A stretch of 37,269 nucleotides of DNA from Streptomyces humidus (GTDB lineage: Bacteria > Actinomycetota > Actinomycetes > Streptomycetales > Streptomycetaceae): NCBI RefSeq assembly GCF_014649655.1, contig NZ_BMTL01000055.1, positions 1-37,269 on the forward strand. Reading direction: 5' to 3'. Both the position numbers and the translations under genes were made by a program. How positions within the stretch are numbered: position 1 is the stretch's first letter; the number at the start of each line of letters is the position of its first letter. Shown piece by piece: positions 23,619 to 33,312 of this stretch. The notes beneath the pieces were generated by a model, which was not told the DNA's origin, did no database searches, and was given only the letters and a program-made list of their open reading frames with translations.

Positions 23619-23881
23619 TCAGCAGGCTTCCAGAACGAAGTCGCCCGAGATGCGCTGTCGTATGCGCTGCACTTCGGCACGATCGGTTCCACGGGCACCT
23701 GGCCGCGGGCGTCCCGCTCGGAGGCGCTGTCGGCCAGACGCACCGCCGCGCACAGGGCTTCGGCGCTGTCCGGCGCCTCGCCGACGACGTAGTACAGCCA
23801 GACGATCCGGCAGCCGTCCGACCGGCACGGCAGCCCGACCAGGTGCGGGAGTCTCAGGGTGTACTGAACATGAGGTCTCAT
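23619..23881 (-). pseudogene. Small unknown gene with a single frameshift
   Basis: The frame opening MRPHVQYTLRLPHLVG at ATG 23881 reads well for about 67 residues (to PVEPIV). It then loses sense, while the neighbouring frame supplies AEVQRIRQRISGDFVLEAC and a stop at 23619. One missing base near 23680 would join them into a protein of about 88 residues. I do not recognise it. A degenerate ECF41-type motif (23953-23980) lies about 70 bases upstream, in a leader resembling that of the coiled-coil gene. Confidence 0.5.
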
Positions 23882-23952
23882 CTCCGTTCTCTGCCGGCGG
23901 CGACGGAGGCAACAGCGGTTGGGCTCCGCGAGGAGTCCGCCCCTTCTGCATT

Positions 23953-23980
23953 GACTGGACAGGGGCCCCGGTTCGTGACA
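23953..23980 (-). promoter_or_regulatory. ECF41-type motif variant (TGTCACG-N17-AGTC)
   Basis: On the minus strand TGTCACG (23980-23974) is followed after 17 bases by AGTC (23956-23953). It resembles the site at 23515-23541 including the spacer, suggesting a decayed copy in front of a decayed gene. Confidence 0.4.
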
Positions 23981-24046
23981 GCTGATCGGCCCGTTGCAGC
24001 TGTCCCCCTCAACTGTCGTGGCGCGGCCGGCGGATGGGAATCCTGG

Positions 24047-24073
24047 CGTCACAGATATGGGTGCGTTCCTGTC
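24047..24073 (+). promoter_or_regulatory. ECF41-type motif variant (CGTCACA-N16-TGTC)
   Basis: CGTCACA (24047-24053) and TGTC (24070-24073) with the usual 16-base spacer, upstream of the phosphatase pseudogene. Each box has one deviation. Confidence 0.4.
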
Positions 24074-24183
24074 TCATGAGCGAACAGATCGGGCCAGGCG
24101 GGAGAAAAAGGGTGCGCGTTCCGCGGGCCGCCGACACTCGTGCGTGGAGCCGCCATCGCCTTTCGCCCCACGAAAGACCACAC

Positions 24184-25061
24184 ATGAGCATCCCCATTCC
24201 GCGGCCGGACGTTCCGGCCGTCGATCGCTGTGGAGGACCTCGGGCTCGCGAGACCCGTCCCCGTGGGGATTTCTCCTTCTGCCGCGACCTCCGAGTGGTT
24301 CTGCTGTCCCAGGACGAACAGGACGCGGTCCACGTCCGGCGACTGCTTCCGGACCGGCTGGCCGGTGCCCTGGTCCGGCACACGAGCGTCGAGGAAGGAT
24401 GCCGCACGTCCGGCACCCACGGCGCGCTGTGCGTTCTGGTGGGCAGCGCACCGGCCGGACGGACCTTGGCCGACGTCGTCATCCGGGTACGCCGCCACGC
24501 CCCCGACGCGGCCGTGCTGGTTCTCGAGGCACGCATGCGTCCCACGCCGTCCGCTCTGTCGCTGGCTCGGTGCCGGGCCGAGCGGATCACCGCCGCAGCG
24601 CTCGCGACGAGTTCTGCCGGAAGATCTGGGTCGCTCTGCAACGTGCCGCCGGGGGGCCACCGTGGCGGGTGAGGAGATCGCCCGGGACAACGCTGTGCTG
24701 GAACGGGGCCTGTTGCCCGACCTGACGCTGCGGGGAGACGGCTTGGCAACCGCCTTCCGCTACGCGCCGGGTCGCGCGCACACGTTGCTGGGCGGTGACT
24801 TCTGCGATGTGGTGCGCGGCGACGACGGCAGCGCCCACGTGATCACGGGCGATGTGTCCGGGCACGGTGGCGCCGCGGCCGCGCTCGGTGTCCACCTGAG
24901 CCTGGCATGGCGCACGGCCGTGCTGTGCGGGCAGAGTCAGTTGGAACAACTCCATCTGCTCGAACGCATCCTGACCGAGGAGCGAGCGGAGGAGGAGACC
25001 TACGCGACCGTGGTGTCCCTGGCAAATGCGCCGCCCCGGCCAAGGCAGCCAGACGCTCGGC
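24184..25061 (+). pseudogene. Broken and truncated SpoIIE-type (PP2C) phosphatase with receiver-like N-terminus
   Basis: Three reading frames carry successive parts of one protein. A receiver-like N-terminus (RVVLLSQDEQDAVHVRRLL...) is in the first frame to about 24590. A short linker (RDEFCRKIWVALQRAAG) is in the third. The phosphatase core is in the second (ENAVLERGLLP-like segment, LLGGDFCDVV, ITGDVSGHGGAAAALGV, then TYATVVSLAN). The last frame change is in a six-G run near 24650. The core stops after TYATVVSLAN and lacks the final third. The sequence then runs into the stop of the convergent MFS gene. In streptomycetes this family sits in sigma/anti-sigma signalling. Confidence 0.75.
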
Positions 25062-26594
25062 CTAGTCGAGAGCCCGGTGATGCGCGAAGCGGGACACCAG
25101 CGGCGGCTCCATCAGCCAGCCGTGCGCCCGGCCGTGCCGTGCATCAGGGGTGTCGGCGGTCCTGCGCAACAGAGTGAAGGCCATCGCCGCGCCGATGGCC
25201 AGCAGGCCCGCGCACAGGGGCATGGCCCGGTCGAACGCCGTGTCGAAGGAGTCGGGGGAGCGGTAGGCGTCCGGGCTCATGCCTACCAGCAGCGGCAGTG
25301 CGGCCACGGAGACCAGCCCGGCCGCGCGTGCTGCCGCGTTGTTGATTCCGCTGGCCAGGCCCGCGTCGGCGGCCTCGACAGAGGCCAGCAGCGTCACGCT
25401 CAGCGGAGCGACCATGATGACCATGCCTGTGCCCATCACCAGCAGGGCGGGCAGAACGTCGGCGAAGTAGGAGGCGTGCGTGCCCACCCGCGCCGTCATC
25501 AGCATTCCCGCCCCGCACACCACGGGGCCGACGGTGAGCGGGATGCGCGGTCCCAGGCGCTGGGCGAGCGTCCCGGAGCGGGCGGAGAACAGCAGCATCA
25601 GCACCGTGCTCGGCAACATGGCGGCGCCCGCCGCCAGTGCCGAGTAGCCGGCGACGATCTGCAGTTGCAGGGCGGTCAGGAAGAAGAACCCGCCCAGCCC
25701 GGCGTAGACGCACAGGGTGATCAGGTTGATGGCCGTGAACGGCCGCGACGAGAAGATCGACAGGGGCATCATCGGGTCGCTGCTGCGCCGCTCCACCAGC
25801 AGGAACGCGGCCCCGGCCGCGATGCTGCCCGCGGCCGCGGCAAGGGCGACGGGCCCGTCGGAACGGGCTTCGGTGAGCGCGTAGGTGGCCAGAGCAAGCG
25901 TCAGTGCGCCCAGCGCCGCACCGGCGAGGTCGAAGCCCCGCCGGGGCGGGGCGGGGTCACCGGCCCCCACGGTGGGCTGCTGAGGCCTGCCGACGGACTC
26001 CGGGACGTGGCGCATCGCCAGGGGCACGCACAGCAGCGCCGGGGGGATCGTCAGGAGGAAGGTCCAGCGCCAGCCGGGGCCGTCGACGAGCCATCCGCCG
26101 AGGAACGGCCCGAGTGCCGCCCCGATGCCGCCGAACCCGGACCACAGGCCGATGGCGCGCGGCCGGTCGTCCGGGTGGAAGGAGGCTTCGATGATCGCCA
26201 GTGAGCCGGGGGTGAGCAGCGCTCCGCCGACGCCCTGGAGCGCGCGGGCGGCTATGAGCGTGGTCGTGTCGGGAGCCAGTCCGCACAGCAGGGACGCCAC
26301 GGCGAACCAGATGATGCCCAGGACGAAGATCCGGCGTCGGCCGAAGCGGTCGCCCAGGGAGCCGCCCAGCAGGATGAGTCCCGCCAGGGTCAGCATGTAG
26401 GCGTTCACGGTCCACTGGAGTGCGGCGAGGTCGGCGTCCAAGTCGTCGCCGATGTGCGGCAGCGCGACGGTGGTGACGGTCGAGCCGAGCAGCACCACGC
26501 TGGAGCCGAGCACGGTGGCCAGAAGGGTCCATCGGCCACGGGTGCCGGCGATGCGCAGGAAGGCCGGGGCGCCCGGGGCGGGGGAGGGGTGCAA
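25062..26594 (-). CDS. MFS drug exporter, DHA2 (14-helix) type
   Basis: A protein of about 510 residues with the length and hydrophobic pattern of 14-helix DHA2 exporters. Motif A is GSLGDRFGRRRIFVLG between helices 2 and 3, and ALQGVGGALLTPGSLAII is the antiporter-type segment. The frame is open to 26723, but AAGGAG lies seven bases before the TTG at 26594 and the upstream residues are proline/histidine-rich, so I chose TTG. A 39-bp tandem repeat lies upstream. It would expel a hydrophobic compound using the proton gradient. Confidence 0.9.
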   Translation of the reverse strand: MHPSPAPGAPAFLRIAGTRGRWTLLATVLGSSVVLLGSTVTTVALPHIGDDLDADLAALQWTVNAYMLTLAGLILLGGSLGDRFGRRRIFVLGIIWFAVASLLCGLAPDTTTLIAARALQGVGGALLTPGSLAIIEASFHPDDRPRAIGLWSGFGGIGAALGPFLGGWLVDGPGWRWTFLLTIPPALLCVPLAMRHVPESVGRPQQPTVGAGDPAPPRRGFDLAGAALGALTLALATYALTEARSDGPVALAAAAGSIAAGAAFLLVERRSSDPMMPLSIFSSRPFTAINLITLCVYAGLGGFFFLTALQLQIVAGYSALAAGAAMLPSTVLMLLFSARSGTLAQRLGPRIPLTVGPVVCGAGMLMTARVGTHASYFADVLPALLVMGTGMVIMVAPLSVTLLASVEAADAGLASGINNAAARAAGLVSVAALPLLVGMSPDAYRSPDSFDTAFDRAMPLCAGLLAIGAAMAFTLLRRTADTPDARHGRAHGWLMEPPLVSRFAHHRALD

Positions 26595-26708
26595 GTATCG
26601 TCTCCTTGGGACAGTGGGCCAGGAGGCGGCCGGTGTGTTCGTGCCGGGCAGCGGGTGCGGCGGGTCGGTCTTCTCGTGGACGCACGGGTGCGCTGGTGGG
26701 TGGTGGGG

Positions 26709-26864
26709 GCGTCGCGTATGCACTGGGTGAGGTGGTTCACGGGTGGCGCGTCGCGTATCGCCCGGAGTGCGGTGGTTCGCGGCTGGGCCTTCGCGTGGGA
26801 CCCGGGAGGTGCGGTTCGCGGCGTGGCGTCGCGTGGACGCGGGAGTGTCCGAGTGCCCGTCTCC
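26709..26864. repeat. Degenerate tandem repeat, four units of 39 bp
   Basis: Units begin at 26709, 26748, 26787 and 26826, each starting GCGTCGCGT or a close form and sharing a GGTGGTTC-like block near position 24 (weak in the fourth unit). The period is exactly 39 bases (13 codons). It occupies the space between the MFS start and the terminator of the CMD operon. No gene is convincing here. Confidence 0.75.
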
Positions 26865-26892
26865 CGCTCGGTGGGCCGGGGCGAGCGGGAGA
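26860..26892 (-). terminator. Hairpin after the CMD gene
   Basis: TCTCCCGCTCG (26860-26870) pairs perfectly with CGAGCGGGAGA (26882-26892) around an 11-base loop, 36 bases after the CMD stop. There is no T-run. Confidence 0.6.
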
Positions 26893-26928
26893 GGGGCGGT
26901 GGACGTCCGGCGGGGCCGGAACGGTGGG

Positions 26929-27399
26929 TCAGCCGAACATGCCCGGCGTGTAGCCGCCGGCGGGCTGCTGGTTGATGACGTTGATGCGGTTGTAGGCGTT
27001 GATGATCGCGATCAGCGAGATCAGCGCGGCGAGCTGGTCCTCGTCGTAGTGCTTGACGGCGTTGGCCCAGGCCTCGTCCGACACGCCACCCGCCGCGTCG
27101 GCGATGCGGGTGCCCTGCTCGGTGATCTCCAGCGCCGCGCGCTCGGCGTCGGTGAAGACGGTGGCCTCGCGCCAGGCGGCGACCAGGTGCAGCCGCTGCT
27201 GGTCCTCACCCGCGGCGACCGCGTCCTTGGTGTGCATGTCGGTGCAGAACCCGCAGCCGTTGATCTGGCTGGCCCGGATCTTCACCAGTTCCTGGGTGGT
27301 GACGGGCAGCGCCGAGTGCACAGCGGCCCCGGCCGAGTTGAGGTGCTTCATGACCTTGCCCGCGAGAGCGTTGCCGAAGTAGTTGATGCGCGCGTCCAT
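26929..27399 (-). CDS. Carboxymuconolactone decarboxylase / AhpD-like protein
   Basis: A 156-residue CMD-family protein with the AhpD-type redox motif CGFCTDMH (CxxC plus histidine). It probably acts as an alkylhydroperoxidase or thiol-disulfide protein rather than a true decarboxylase. Its start at 27399 is 84 bases after the NmrA-like gene with no terminator between, so it is likely the second gene of that operon, read from the ECF41-type promoter at 28317. CMD proteins are the best known neighbours and targets of ECF41 sigma factors, which supports the regulon assignment. Confidence 0.93.
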   Translation of the reverse strand: MDARINYFGNALAGKVMKHLNSAGAAVHSALPVTTQELVKIRASQINGCGFCTDMHTKDAVAAGEDQQRLHLVAAWREATVFTDAERAALEITEQGTRIADAAGGVSDEAWANAVKHYDEDQLAALISLIAIINAYNRINVINQQPAGGYTPGMFG

Positions 27400-27483
27400 G
27401 TAGGGATCCTGAGAGTCGAGCGATGGGAGGTGAACTGGCGTGATGCTGCTGCGATTTCGGGGCCGTGGGCTCCGTGCTCGCCG

Positions 27484-28227
27484 TTACTGCTCGCTGCTCC
27501 AGTCGGCGAAGTGCGTCTCGCCGAGCTGTGCGTCGGGGCCGGGCAGGAGGTCGGACTCCTTGAGGGCGGCGCCCCAGTAGAGGCCCTTCGGGTCCGTCAC
27601 GACCGTGCGGGGGTCGTTGTGGGCCGCGAGGCCCTGGCGGATGAAGTCCTCCAGGGTGAAGGTGTCGGGGCCGGCGACCTCGACGATTCCGTTGACCGGA
27701 GTGCCGACTGCCGTGCGTCCGACGGCCGCGGCCACGTCGCCTGAGAAGATGGGCTGGATCTTGATGGGGGCGACGGACACTGTGTCACCACTGGTCGCCG
27801 AGTCCGCGAGGGTCTTGGCGAACTCGAAGAACTGCGTGGCGTGGACGATCGAGTACGGCACTCCGGAGTCCCGGATCATGTCCTCCTGGACCTGCTTGGC
27901 CTGGAAGTAGCCGGACTGCTGGAGGCGGTCGGTGCCCACGACGGACAGAGCCACGTGGTGCGTGACGCCGGCGGCGGCCTCCGCGGCGAGCAGGTTGGTG
28001 GTGGAGGCGCGGAAGAACTCCATCACCGCGTCGTCGTCGAAGGAGGGGGAGTTGGAGACGTCGACGACGACGGAGGCGCCCTTCAGCGCGTCGGCCAGGC
28101 CTTCGCCGGTGACCGTGTTCACTCCGGTGTTCGGGGAGGCTGCCACCGCCTCGTGACCGTGTTCGTTGAGCTTGGACACGACCTTGGACCCGATGAGTCC
28201 GGTTCCGCCGATCACTACGACCTTCAT
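27484..28227 (-). CDS. NmrA-like NAD(P)-binding reductase, paralogue
   Basis: A 247-residue extended SDR, closely alike the gene at 12362-13108 along its whole length (MKVVVIGGTGLIGSKVV start, HHVALSVVGTDRL, YFQAKQVQEDMI, VEVAGPDTF). Start ATG 28227 follows GAAGGGAAAG. It has the same neighbour arrangement as the first copy: a flavoprotein gene of the same family lies immediately upstream (28384-29994), indicating duplication of the pair. It is followed by the CMD gene. An ECF41-type promoter is 89 bases upstream. Confidence 0.92.
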   Translation of the reverse strand: MKVVVIGGTGLIGSKVVSKLNEHGHEAVAASPNTGVNTVTGEGLADALKGASVVVDVSNSPSFDDDAVMEFFRASTTNLLAAEAAAGVTHHVALSVVGTDRLQQSGYFQAKQVQEDMIRDSGVPYSIVHATQFFEFAKTLADSATSGDTVSVAPIKIQPIFSGDVAAAVGRTAVGTPVNGIVEVAGPDTFTLEDFIRQGLAAHNDPRTVVTDPKGLYWGAALKESDLLPGPDAQLGETHFADWSSEQ

Positions 28228-28316
28228 GGACTTTCCCTTCATTGATCTTGCACGGTGCCCGGTGGGTCTGCGGCGACCTCGTCCACGGCTCCGGGCGCGA
28301 TGGCTCGTATCCTCCT

Positions 28317-28343
28317 GACCAGGCGGCCCCGGCATCTGTGACA
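28317..28343 (-). promoter_or_regulatory. ECF41-type promoter motif (TGTCACA-N16-GGTC)
   Basis: On the minus strand TGTCACA (28343-28337) and GGTC (28320-28317) with a 16-base spacer, ahead of the NmrA-CMD operon. Confidence 0.77.
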
Positions 28344-28383
28344 GGGCGGCGTACAAAGATTTCGCGCCGCTGTCGAACGGCCT

Positions 28384-29994
28384 TCACACGGTGGGTCCGG
28401 CATCGTCGGACGCGTCGCGCCACGTTTCGATGATTCCGGTCGGGGCGGGCCACAGGGGTGTGCGGCGCACGCCGGTCGTCGCGGACCACGCCGTGGCGTC
28501 CGGCAGGGCGGGCGCGGAGCCGGAGCGGTCGGACCGGTGGTGGCGGCCGTGGGGTCCGAGCCGCTCACGAGCACACTGGAGGGTCGCCCGGGCGGCGAGC
28601 ACGGCGGATCTGAGGTCGTAGGCGTGCGCCAGGTCCGAGAAGCCGCCGATGTCGATGTGCACGCCGATGTCCGCTGTCCGGGTCTCGATCTCGTCGAGTG
28701 CGGTCGATCCCGCGACGAGTCCGGCCTCGTCCCGGACCACGCCGGCGTGGTCCGCCATCACGCGCCGTACCGCGTGGTGCAGGGCGCGGGCGTGGTGGTC
28801 GCCGCCGGTGGCCACCAGGCTGAGCACGTCGGCTTCCGCGGCGCGGGTCGCGGCGGGTGAGTGGCGTGGACCGGTGAGTCTGGCGGAGTGTTCCAGCGCG
28901 GCGCGCCCGGCGATCCGCCCGTGGGTGAGGACTTGGGAGAGGGAGTCTTCTTCCGGCCGGTGTGAGCCGCCGACCGCTTCCCCGACCGCGGAAAGGCCGT
29001 CCACGTCGGTGCTGTGGTCCTGGGTCTTGACCCAGATGCTGTCCAGGGAGATGCAGGCGGTCGGCACGACCTCGACGGGGTCGCGGGTGATGTCGGGCAT
29101 CTGCAGTTCCAGTAGCGTCCGGCGCAGGCGCGGCAGTCGTGCCGAGACCGTGTCACCGGGCAGGTGGGACAGGGCCAGCCAGACGCCGCCGGACCGGGAG
29201 CCGCGGCCTTCCTGGATCTCGGTGCAGGACGCCCGTGTGACGGTTTCCTGGTCGGAGAGCTCCATCCGCTCGGGGCCGTAGCGCGTCATGAACCGCTCGC
29301 CGAGGTTGTTGAGCAGTACTCCGCCCGCGTGCTGTGCACTGTTGCTGACCGGCATGCCGGCGGTGTGGTCCGGCTCGATCAGCCCGAAGGGGTGGAACCG
29401 CACCAGGTCGGGGTCGCGCAAACCGGGGACCGGCCTCGGCGGCGAGCCGGAGGGAGCCGCCGGTGTTCTCGTGGCGGCGCGAGGACGGGTCCGCCGGATG
29501 CGGGTGTGCCCGCCGGTGGCGAGGACCACCGCGTCGGCGTGCACGAGGTGGCGCGAGCCGTCGACGAGGCCGAATCCGTAGGCGCCGAACACCGTTCCGT
29601 TGTCGACCAGCAGCCGGGTGACGTACACGTGCGGCAGAACGGGGATGGCGAGTTGCCGCCCGCGCACCCGAAGGGTCCGGTGCAGGTCCGGGCCGGTGAG
29701 CCGTGTGGTGGACGTGCTGTCGGTACGGCCGGTGTGCCTGCCGCGGGGCTCGACGCCGTCGATGGGCAGCACGGCGGCGCGTGGCGCGATCCGCTCGGTG
29801 GGCGGGGCGGCCGGTGAGCGGCTCTGCCGCGACGTGTCAGCGGAGTGCCGCTCCCGGGTTTCGCCACGGCGGGCAGGGGCGGGCGCCCACTCGGCATGCT
29901 CCGACGCCGCGCCGGCCGGGGTGGCGTCGCCGGCCCGTGGGGTGACCACGACGACCGCGACACCGGCCTCGGCGACTTCGATGGCCGGACAGGA
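28384..29994 (-). pseudogene. Decayed paralogue of the fumarate-reductase-type flavoprotein
   Basis: From about 29670 leftward it aligns throughout with the flavoprotein at 13227-14969, but it is dead. The FAD-binding start is reduced to a scrap (AIEVAEAGV near 29980) and over 100 residues after it are replaced by low-complexity text. Two compensating frameshifts spoil the segment after GGHTRIR (about 29420-29500). The catalytic motifs are lost: TAHYSMGGV became TACISLDSI, EAARGEGG became NSAQHAGG, and HGANRLGGNSL became SHRPEEDSL. The open frame of 521 codons is therefore misleading. The ECF41-type promoter upstream is still perfect. Confidence 0.82.
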
Positions 29995-30009
29995 TCATTG
30001 GTGGGGATC

Positions 30010-30036
30010 GACCGGACAGGCCCCAGATTTGTGACA
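30010..30036 (-). promoter_or_regulatory. ECF41-type promoter motif (TGTCACA-N16-GGTC)
   Basis: On the minus strand TGTCACA (30036-30030) and GGTC (30013-30010) with a 16-base spacer, directly before the flavoprotein pseudogene. It corresponds in position to the site at 14994-15020 of the intact copy. Confidence 0.72.
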
Positions 30037-30180
30037 ACCTCAGCGTGTTTCCGGGCGTGGAAGTAGTCACACCGTCGGTCCGCACCGCGGTGGAGGGGGC
30101 ACGGGTATCGTGGCCAGGATTCTTCCGAACACCGCTGTGGGAGCTCTGTTCCCCCGGATCCCGCCGAGGAGCCGTGTCGC

Positions 30181-32961
30181 ATGATCGCCAGCCCGCTTCC
30201 CGATCTGGTCGGCCGGCAGCGTGAGTGCGCAGCGCTCGACGACCTGCTGGCCGGCCTGCGGGACGGCGGTTCCCGCGTCATGGTCGTCCGGGGCGAGGCG
30301 GGCATCGGCAAGTCGGTGTTGCTGGAGTACATGGCTGTGCAGGCGTCCCGGGAGCGGGTGACCTGGGCGCGCGGTGTCGAGGCCGACATGGAGCTCCCTT
30401 ACGCGAGCCTGCACCAGGTGTGCGCGCCGTTCCTGGATGGCGTCGAAGAACTGCCGCACCCCCAACGTGACGCCCTGCGCGTGGCATTCGGGACGGCGGT
30501 CGGCGATCCGCCCGACCGTTTCCTGGTCGGCCTCGCCGTGCTGACCCTGCTCACCCGCGCCTCGGAGACCCGGCCGGTGCTGGTGCTGGTCGACGACGCC
30601 CAGTGGCTGGATCAAGTGTCGTTGCAGACACTTGAGTTCGTGGCCCGGAGACTGCTCGCGGAACCGGTCGCCATGGTGTTCGCGGTCCGCGACCCCGAGG
30701 GGCAGTCCGCGCTCGCGCGCCTGCCGGCGCTGCAACTCAGGGGACTCGACGCCGCTTCGGCCGGGGAACTCCTGGAGGGAGCTGTGGGGGGACGGTTGGA
30801 GGATCGGGTCCGGGACCGGTTCGTGGCCGAGACACACGGCAACCCGCTGGCGCTGCTGGAATTCTCCCGCGGCCGCAGCGCCGCCGAACTGGCCTACGGC
30901 GTCGACGCGTCGAGCGCCCCGGTCGTTCAAGGGCCGGTGGCCAGCCGCGTCGAGCGTGACTTCGCCGGGCGGCTCGGTGCGCTGCCGGCCGCAACCCGCA
31001 CCCTGCTGCTGATCGCTGCGGCGGAACCGGTCGGCGACGTGCGCCTGTTGATCCGGGCGGCTGCTTTCCTCGGCATCACTCCGGACGCCGCACCGGCCAA
31101 GGCCGCCGGCCTGATCGAGTTCGGCGAGCCCGTACGGTTCCGGCACCCGCTGGTCCGTTCGGCGGTCTACCACGGAGCCGAACCGGAGGATCGACGTGCG
31201 GTGCATCGGGCCCTGGCCGAGGCCACAGACCCCCTCCTGGACCCCGACCGGCGCGCCTGGCACGCCGCGCAGGCGGCCGACGGGCCGGACGAGGAGGTCG
31301 CCGCAGGACTGGAGCAGGCCGCCGACCGCGCCCGGCAGCGCGGTGGCATCGCGGCCGAGGCGGTTCTGCTGGAACGCGCGGTGGAGGTGACGCCCGATCC
31401 CTGGCCGCGAGGGCGCCGGGCCCTTGCGGCGGCCGAGGCGCACTTCTCGGCGGCCGCGCCCGAACGGGCTACGGAGTTGGCCGCGGTGGCGGACCTGTAT
31501 TCTCTCGGCGTTCTGGATCGGGCCCGTCTGGCACGTTTGCGGGCCAGGATCCTGTTTGCTCGCAGCCGCAGTGAGGAGGCGGCACCCTTGCTCCTGAACG
31601 CGGCCGCACGGTTCACTGCGGCCGAGTCTTCCTTGGCGCGGGAGACGTACCTGGAGGCGATCAGTGCGACCGTCTTCGCCGGCCGGGTCCATGGTCCGGC
31701 AGGCGCCCGTGCTGCGGCGGTCGCGGCCCGCGCGTCCGGGGCGCCCTCGTCGGGCTCCAAGGCTGCGGACGCTCTCCTGGATGGTGTGGCGGCCCTGCTC
31801 GCGGACGGTTCCGAGACGGCCGTTCCGGCCCTGCGTGAGGCACTCGACCTGCTCGAGCACGAAGAGCTCGGCACGCGGGAGGCGACCGTACGGTGGCTGC
31901 TGCTGGCCCCGGTCGCGCTCGAGTCGTTCATCCACTGGGCCTGGGATCTGCATGCCTGGGACACACTCTCGACTCGCGCAGTGCGTCTGGCCCGCGACGT
32001 CGGAGCACTCGGCAGTCTGCCGCCGGCTCTGGTCTACGCGGGCGGGGTGCACATTCACTACGGCGACTTCGCCGAGGCCGACCGGATGATCGAGGAGGCC
32101 GACGCAATCGCCACCGCGACCGGCCACGCCCCGCACAAATACGCCGCGCTCGTCCTGGCCGCGTGGCGGGGGGAGGCGGATGTCGCTGCCGGCATCATCG
32201 AGGAAGCCAGAGAGCGCGCTGTGCAGCGGGGCGAAGTATCCCTGCTCGGTGCCATGGGCTACATCCAGGGCGTGCTCTTCAACGGACTGGCCCGCTACGA
32301 GGAGGCGATGGAGGCCGCGCGCACGGGTATCGAGCACGACGGGTTCAACTTCACCGGTCTGTCGCTGGTCGAGCATGTGGAGGCCGCGACGCGCTGTGGT
32401 GAACTCGACCAGGCTCGCGCCTCGTTGGCCCGCCTCACCGAGCTCACCCGCGCCGCCGACTCCGGATGGGCGCGGGGTGCGAGCGCACGCAGTGAGGCGC
32501 TGCTGGCCGACGGTGAGGCGGCCGACCGCCTGTACCGTACAGCGATCGAGGAATTCGGCCGCGGCGGGGTTGTCGTGGAGGTGGCACGCACCCACCTGCT
32601 GTACGGCGAGTGGCTGCGGCGCGCACAGCGCCGGGCGCAGGCCCGCGAGCATCTGCGCACGGCCCACGACATGTTCGAGGCGATGCCGGCTCACGCGTTC
32701 GCCGAACGGGCCCGCCGTGAGCTGATCGCCACCGGCGAGCAGGTGACGGCGCGGGAGGCCACGCCGGCGAACGCTCTCACCCCGCAGGAGTCGCAGGTCG
32801 CAGCTCTTGCCGCCGACGGCATGACGAACGCGCGGATCGGCGCGGAGCTGTTCATCAGTCCTCATACCGTGGAATGGCACCTGCGGAAGGTCTACGTGAA
32901 GCTCGGCATCAGCTCCCGCCGAGCCCTGCCGGACGTCCTCGACAGCGCACGGGCACGGTGA
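30181..32961 (+). CDS. LAL-type LuxR-family regulator with ATPase domain
   Basis: A 926-residue large ATP-binding LuxR regulator (STAND ATPase). Walker A GEAGIGKS is at residues 38-45 and Walker B VLVLVDDAQWLD near 132-143. A long helical, TPR-like middle follows, with a C-terminal LuxR helix-turn-helix (LTPQESQVAALAADGMTNA..., HTVEWHLRKVYVKLG). The ATG follows GAGGAGCCGTGTCGC. Such proteins are usually activators of secondary metabolism or sugar genes, triggered by an unknown ligand. No ECF41-type motif precedes it, and none of the neighbours is an obvious target. Confidence 0.95.
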   Translation: MIASPLPDLVGRQRECAALDDLLAGLRDGGSRVMVVRGEAGIGKSVLLEYMAVQASRERVTWARGVEADMELPYASLHQVCAPFLDGVEELPHPQRDALRVAFGTAVGDPPDRFLVGLAVLTLLTRASETRPVLVLVDDAQWLDQVSLQTLEFVARRLLAEPVAMVFAVRDPEGQSALARLPALQLRGLDAASAGELLEGAVGGRLEDRVRDRFVAETHGNPLALLEFSRGRSAAELAYGVDASSAPVVQGPVASRVERDFAGRLGALPAATRTLLLIAAAEPVGDVRLLIRAAAFLGITPDAAPAKAAGLIEFGEPVRFRHPLVRSAVYHGAEPEDRRAVHRALAEATDPLLDPDRRAWHAAQAADGPDEEVAAGLEQAADRARQRGGIAAEAVLLERAVEVTPDPWPRGRRALAAAEAHFSAAAPERATELAAVADLYSLGVLDRARLARLRARILFARSRSEEAAPLLLNAAARFTAAESSLARETYLEAISATVFAGRVHGPAGARAAAVAARASGAPSSGSKAADALLDGVAALLADGSETAVPALREALDLLEHEELGTREATVRWLLLAPVALESFIHWAWDLHAWDTLSTRAVRLARDVGALGSLPPALVYAGGVHIHYGDFAEADRMIEEADAIATATGHAPHKYAALVLAAWRGEADVAAGIIEEARERAVQRGEVSLLGAMGYIQGVLFNGLARYEEAMEAARTGIEHDGFNFTGLSLVEHVEAATRCGELDQARASLARLTELTRAADSGWARGASARSEALLADGEAADRLYRTAIEEFGRGGVVVEVARTHLLYGEWLRRAQRRAQAREHLRTAHDMFEAMPAHAFAERARRELIATGEQVTAREATPANALTPQESQVAALAADGMTNARIGAELFISPHTVEWHLRKVYVKLGISSRRALPDVLDSARAR

Positions 32962-33251
32962 GTCGGAACCGACAGAGATCACGAATCCGCAGCGACCACG
33001 CGCCTACGGGTGACGGCGTACAGTGCCCAAAGCATGTTCCAGAAGGCCCTGACCTGCAAACTCACGGTCTTCTGCAACATCCGTCAGGCGACCTCACCTG
33101 CACGCGCGTCCTTCGCCTCGGCTGCCGCGCCGGCCAGTGGTCCACGAGGACGTACGCCCTCCATTAAGGCCAGCGCACGGCCCTGGTCCACGCAACCGAC
33201 ATGCGAGTGATGAGGGCGCGCACGCAGCCCTGGCACGTGATCCGGACACCG
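32962..33251. other. Intergenic stretch without recognisable content
   Basis: Between the LAL regulator and the promoter motif at 33252, short open frames exist on both strands, but none has a ribosome binding site together with protein-like composition. No clear hairpin terminator was found. Confidence 0.4.
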
Positions 33252-33278
33252 TGTCACACCGAGTGCCGACGACCGGCC
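33252..33278 (+). promoter_or_regulatory. ECF41-type motif variant (TGTCACA-N16-GGCC)
   Basis: TGTCACA (33252-33258) with GGCC instead of GGTC at 33275-33278 after 16 bases, 34 bases before the GTG start of the NDH-2-like gene. Confidence 0.45.
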
Positions 33279-33312
33279 TCGAGGGGTAGGACCGAGAGGA
33301 ACAGAGGACACC

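Noticed and set aside
28384..29949. A 521-codon open frame that looks like an intact flavoprotein gene
   Set aside because: Alignment with the 13227 copy shows loss of the FAD loop, two compensating frameshifts and loss of catalytic motifs, so it is listed as a pseudogene.
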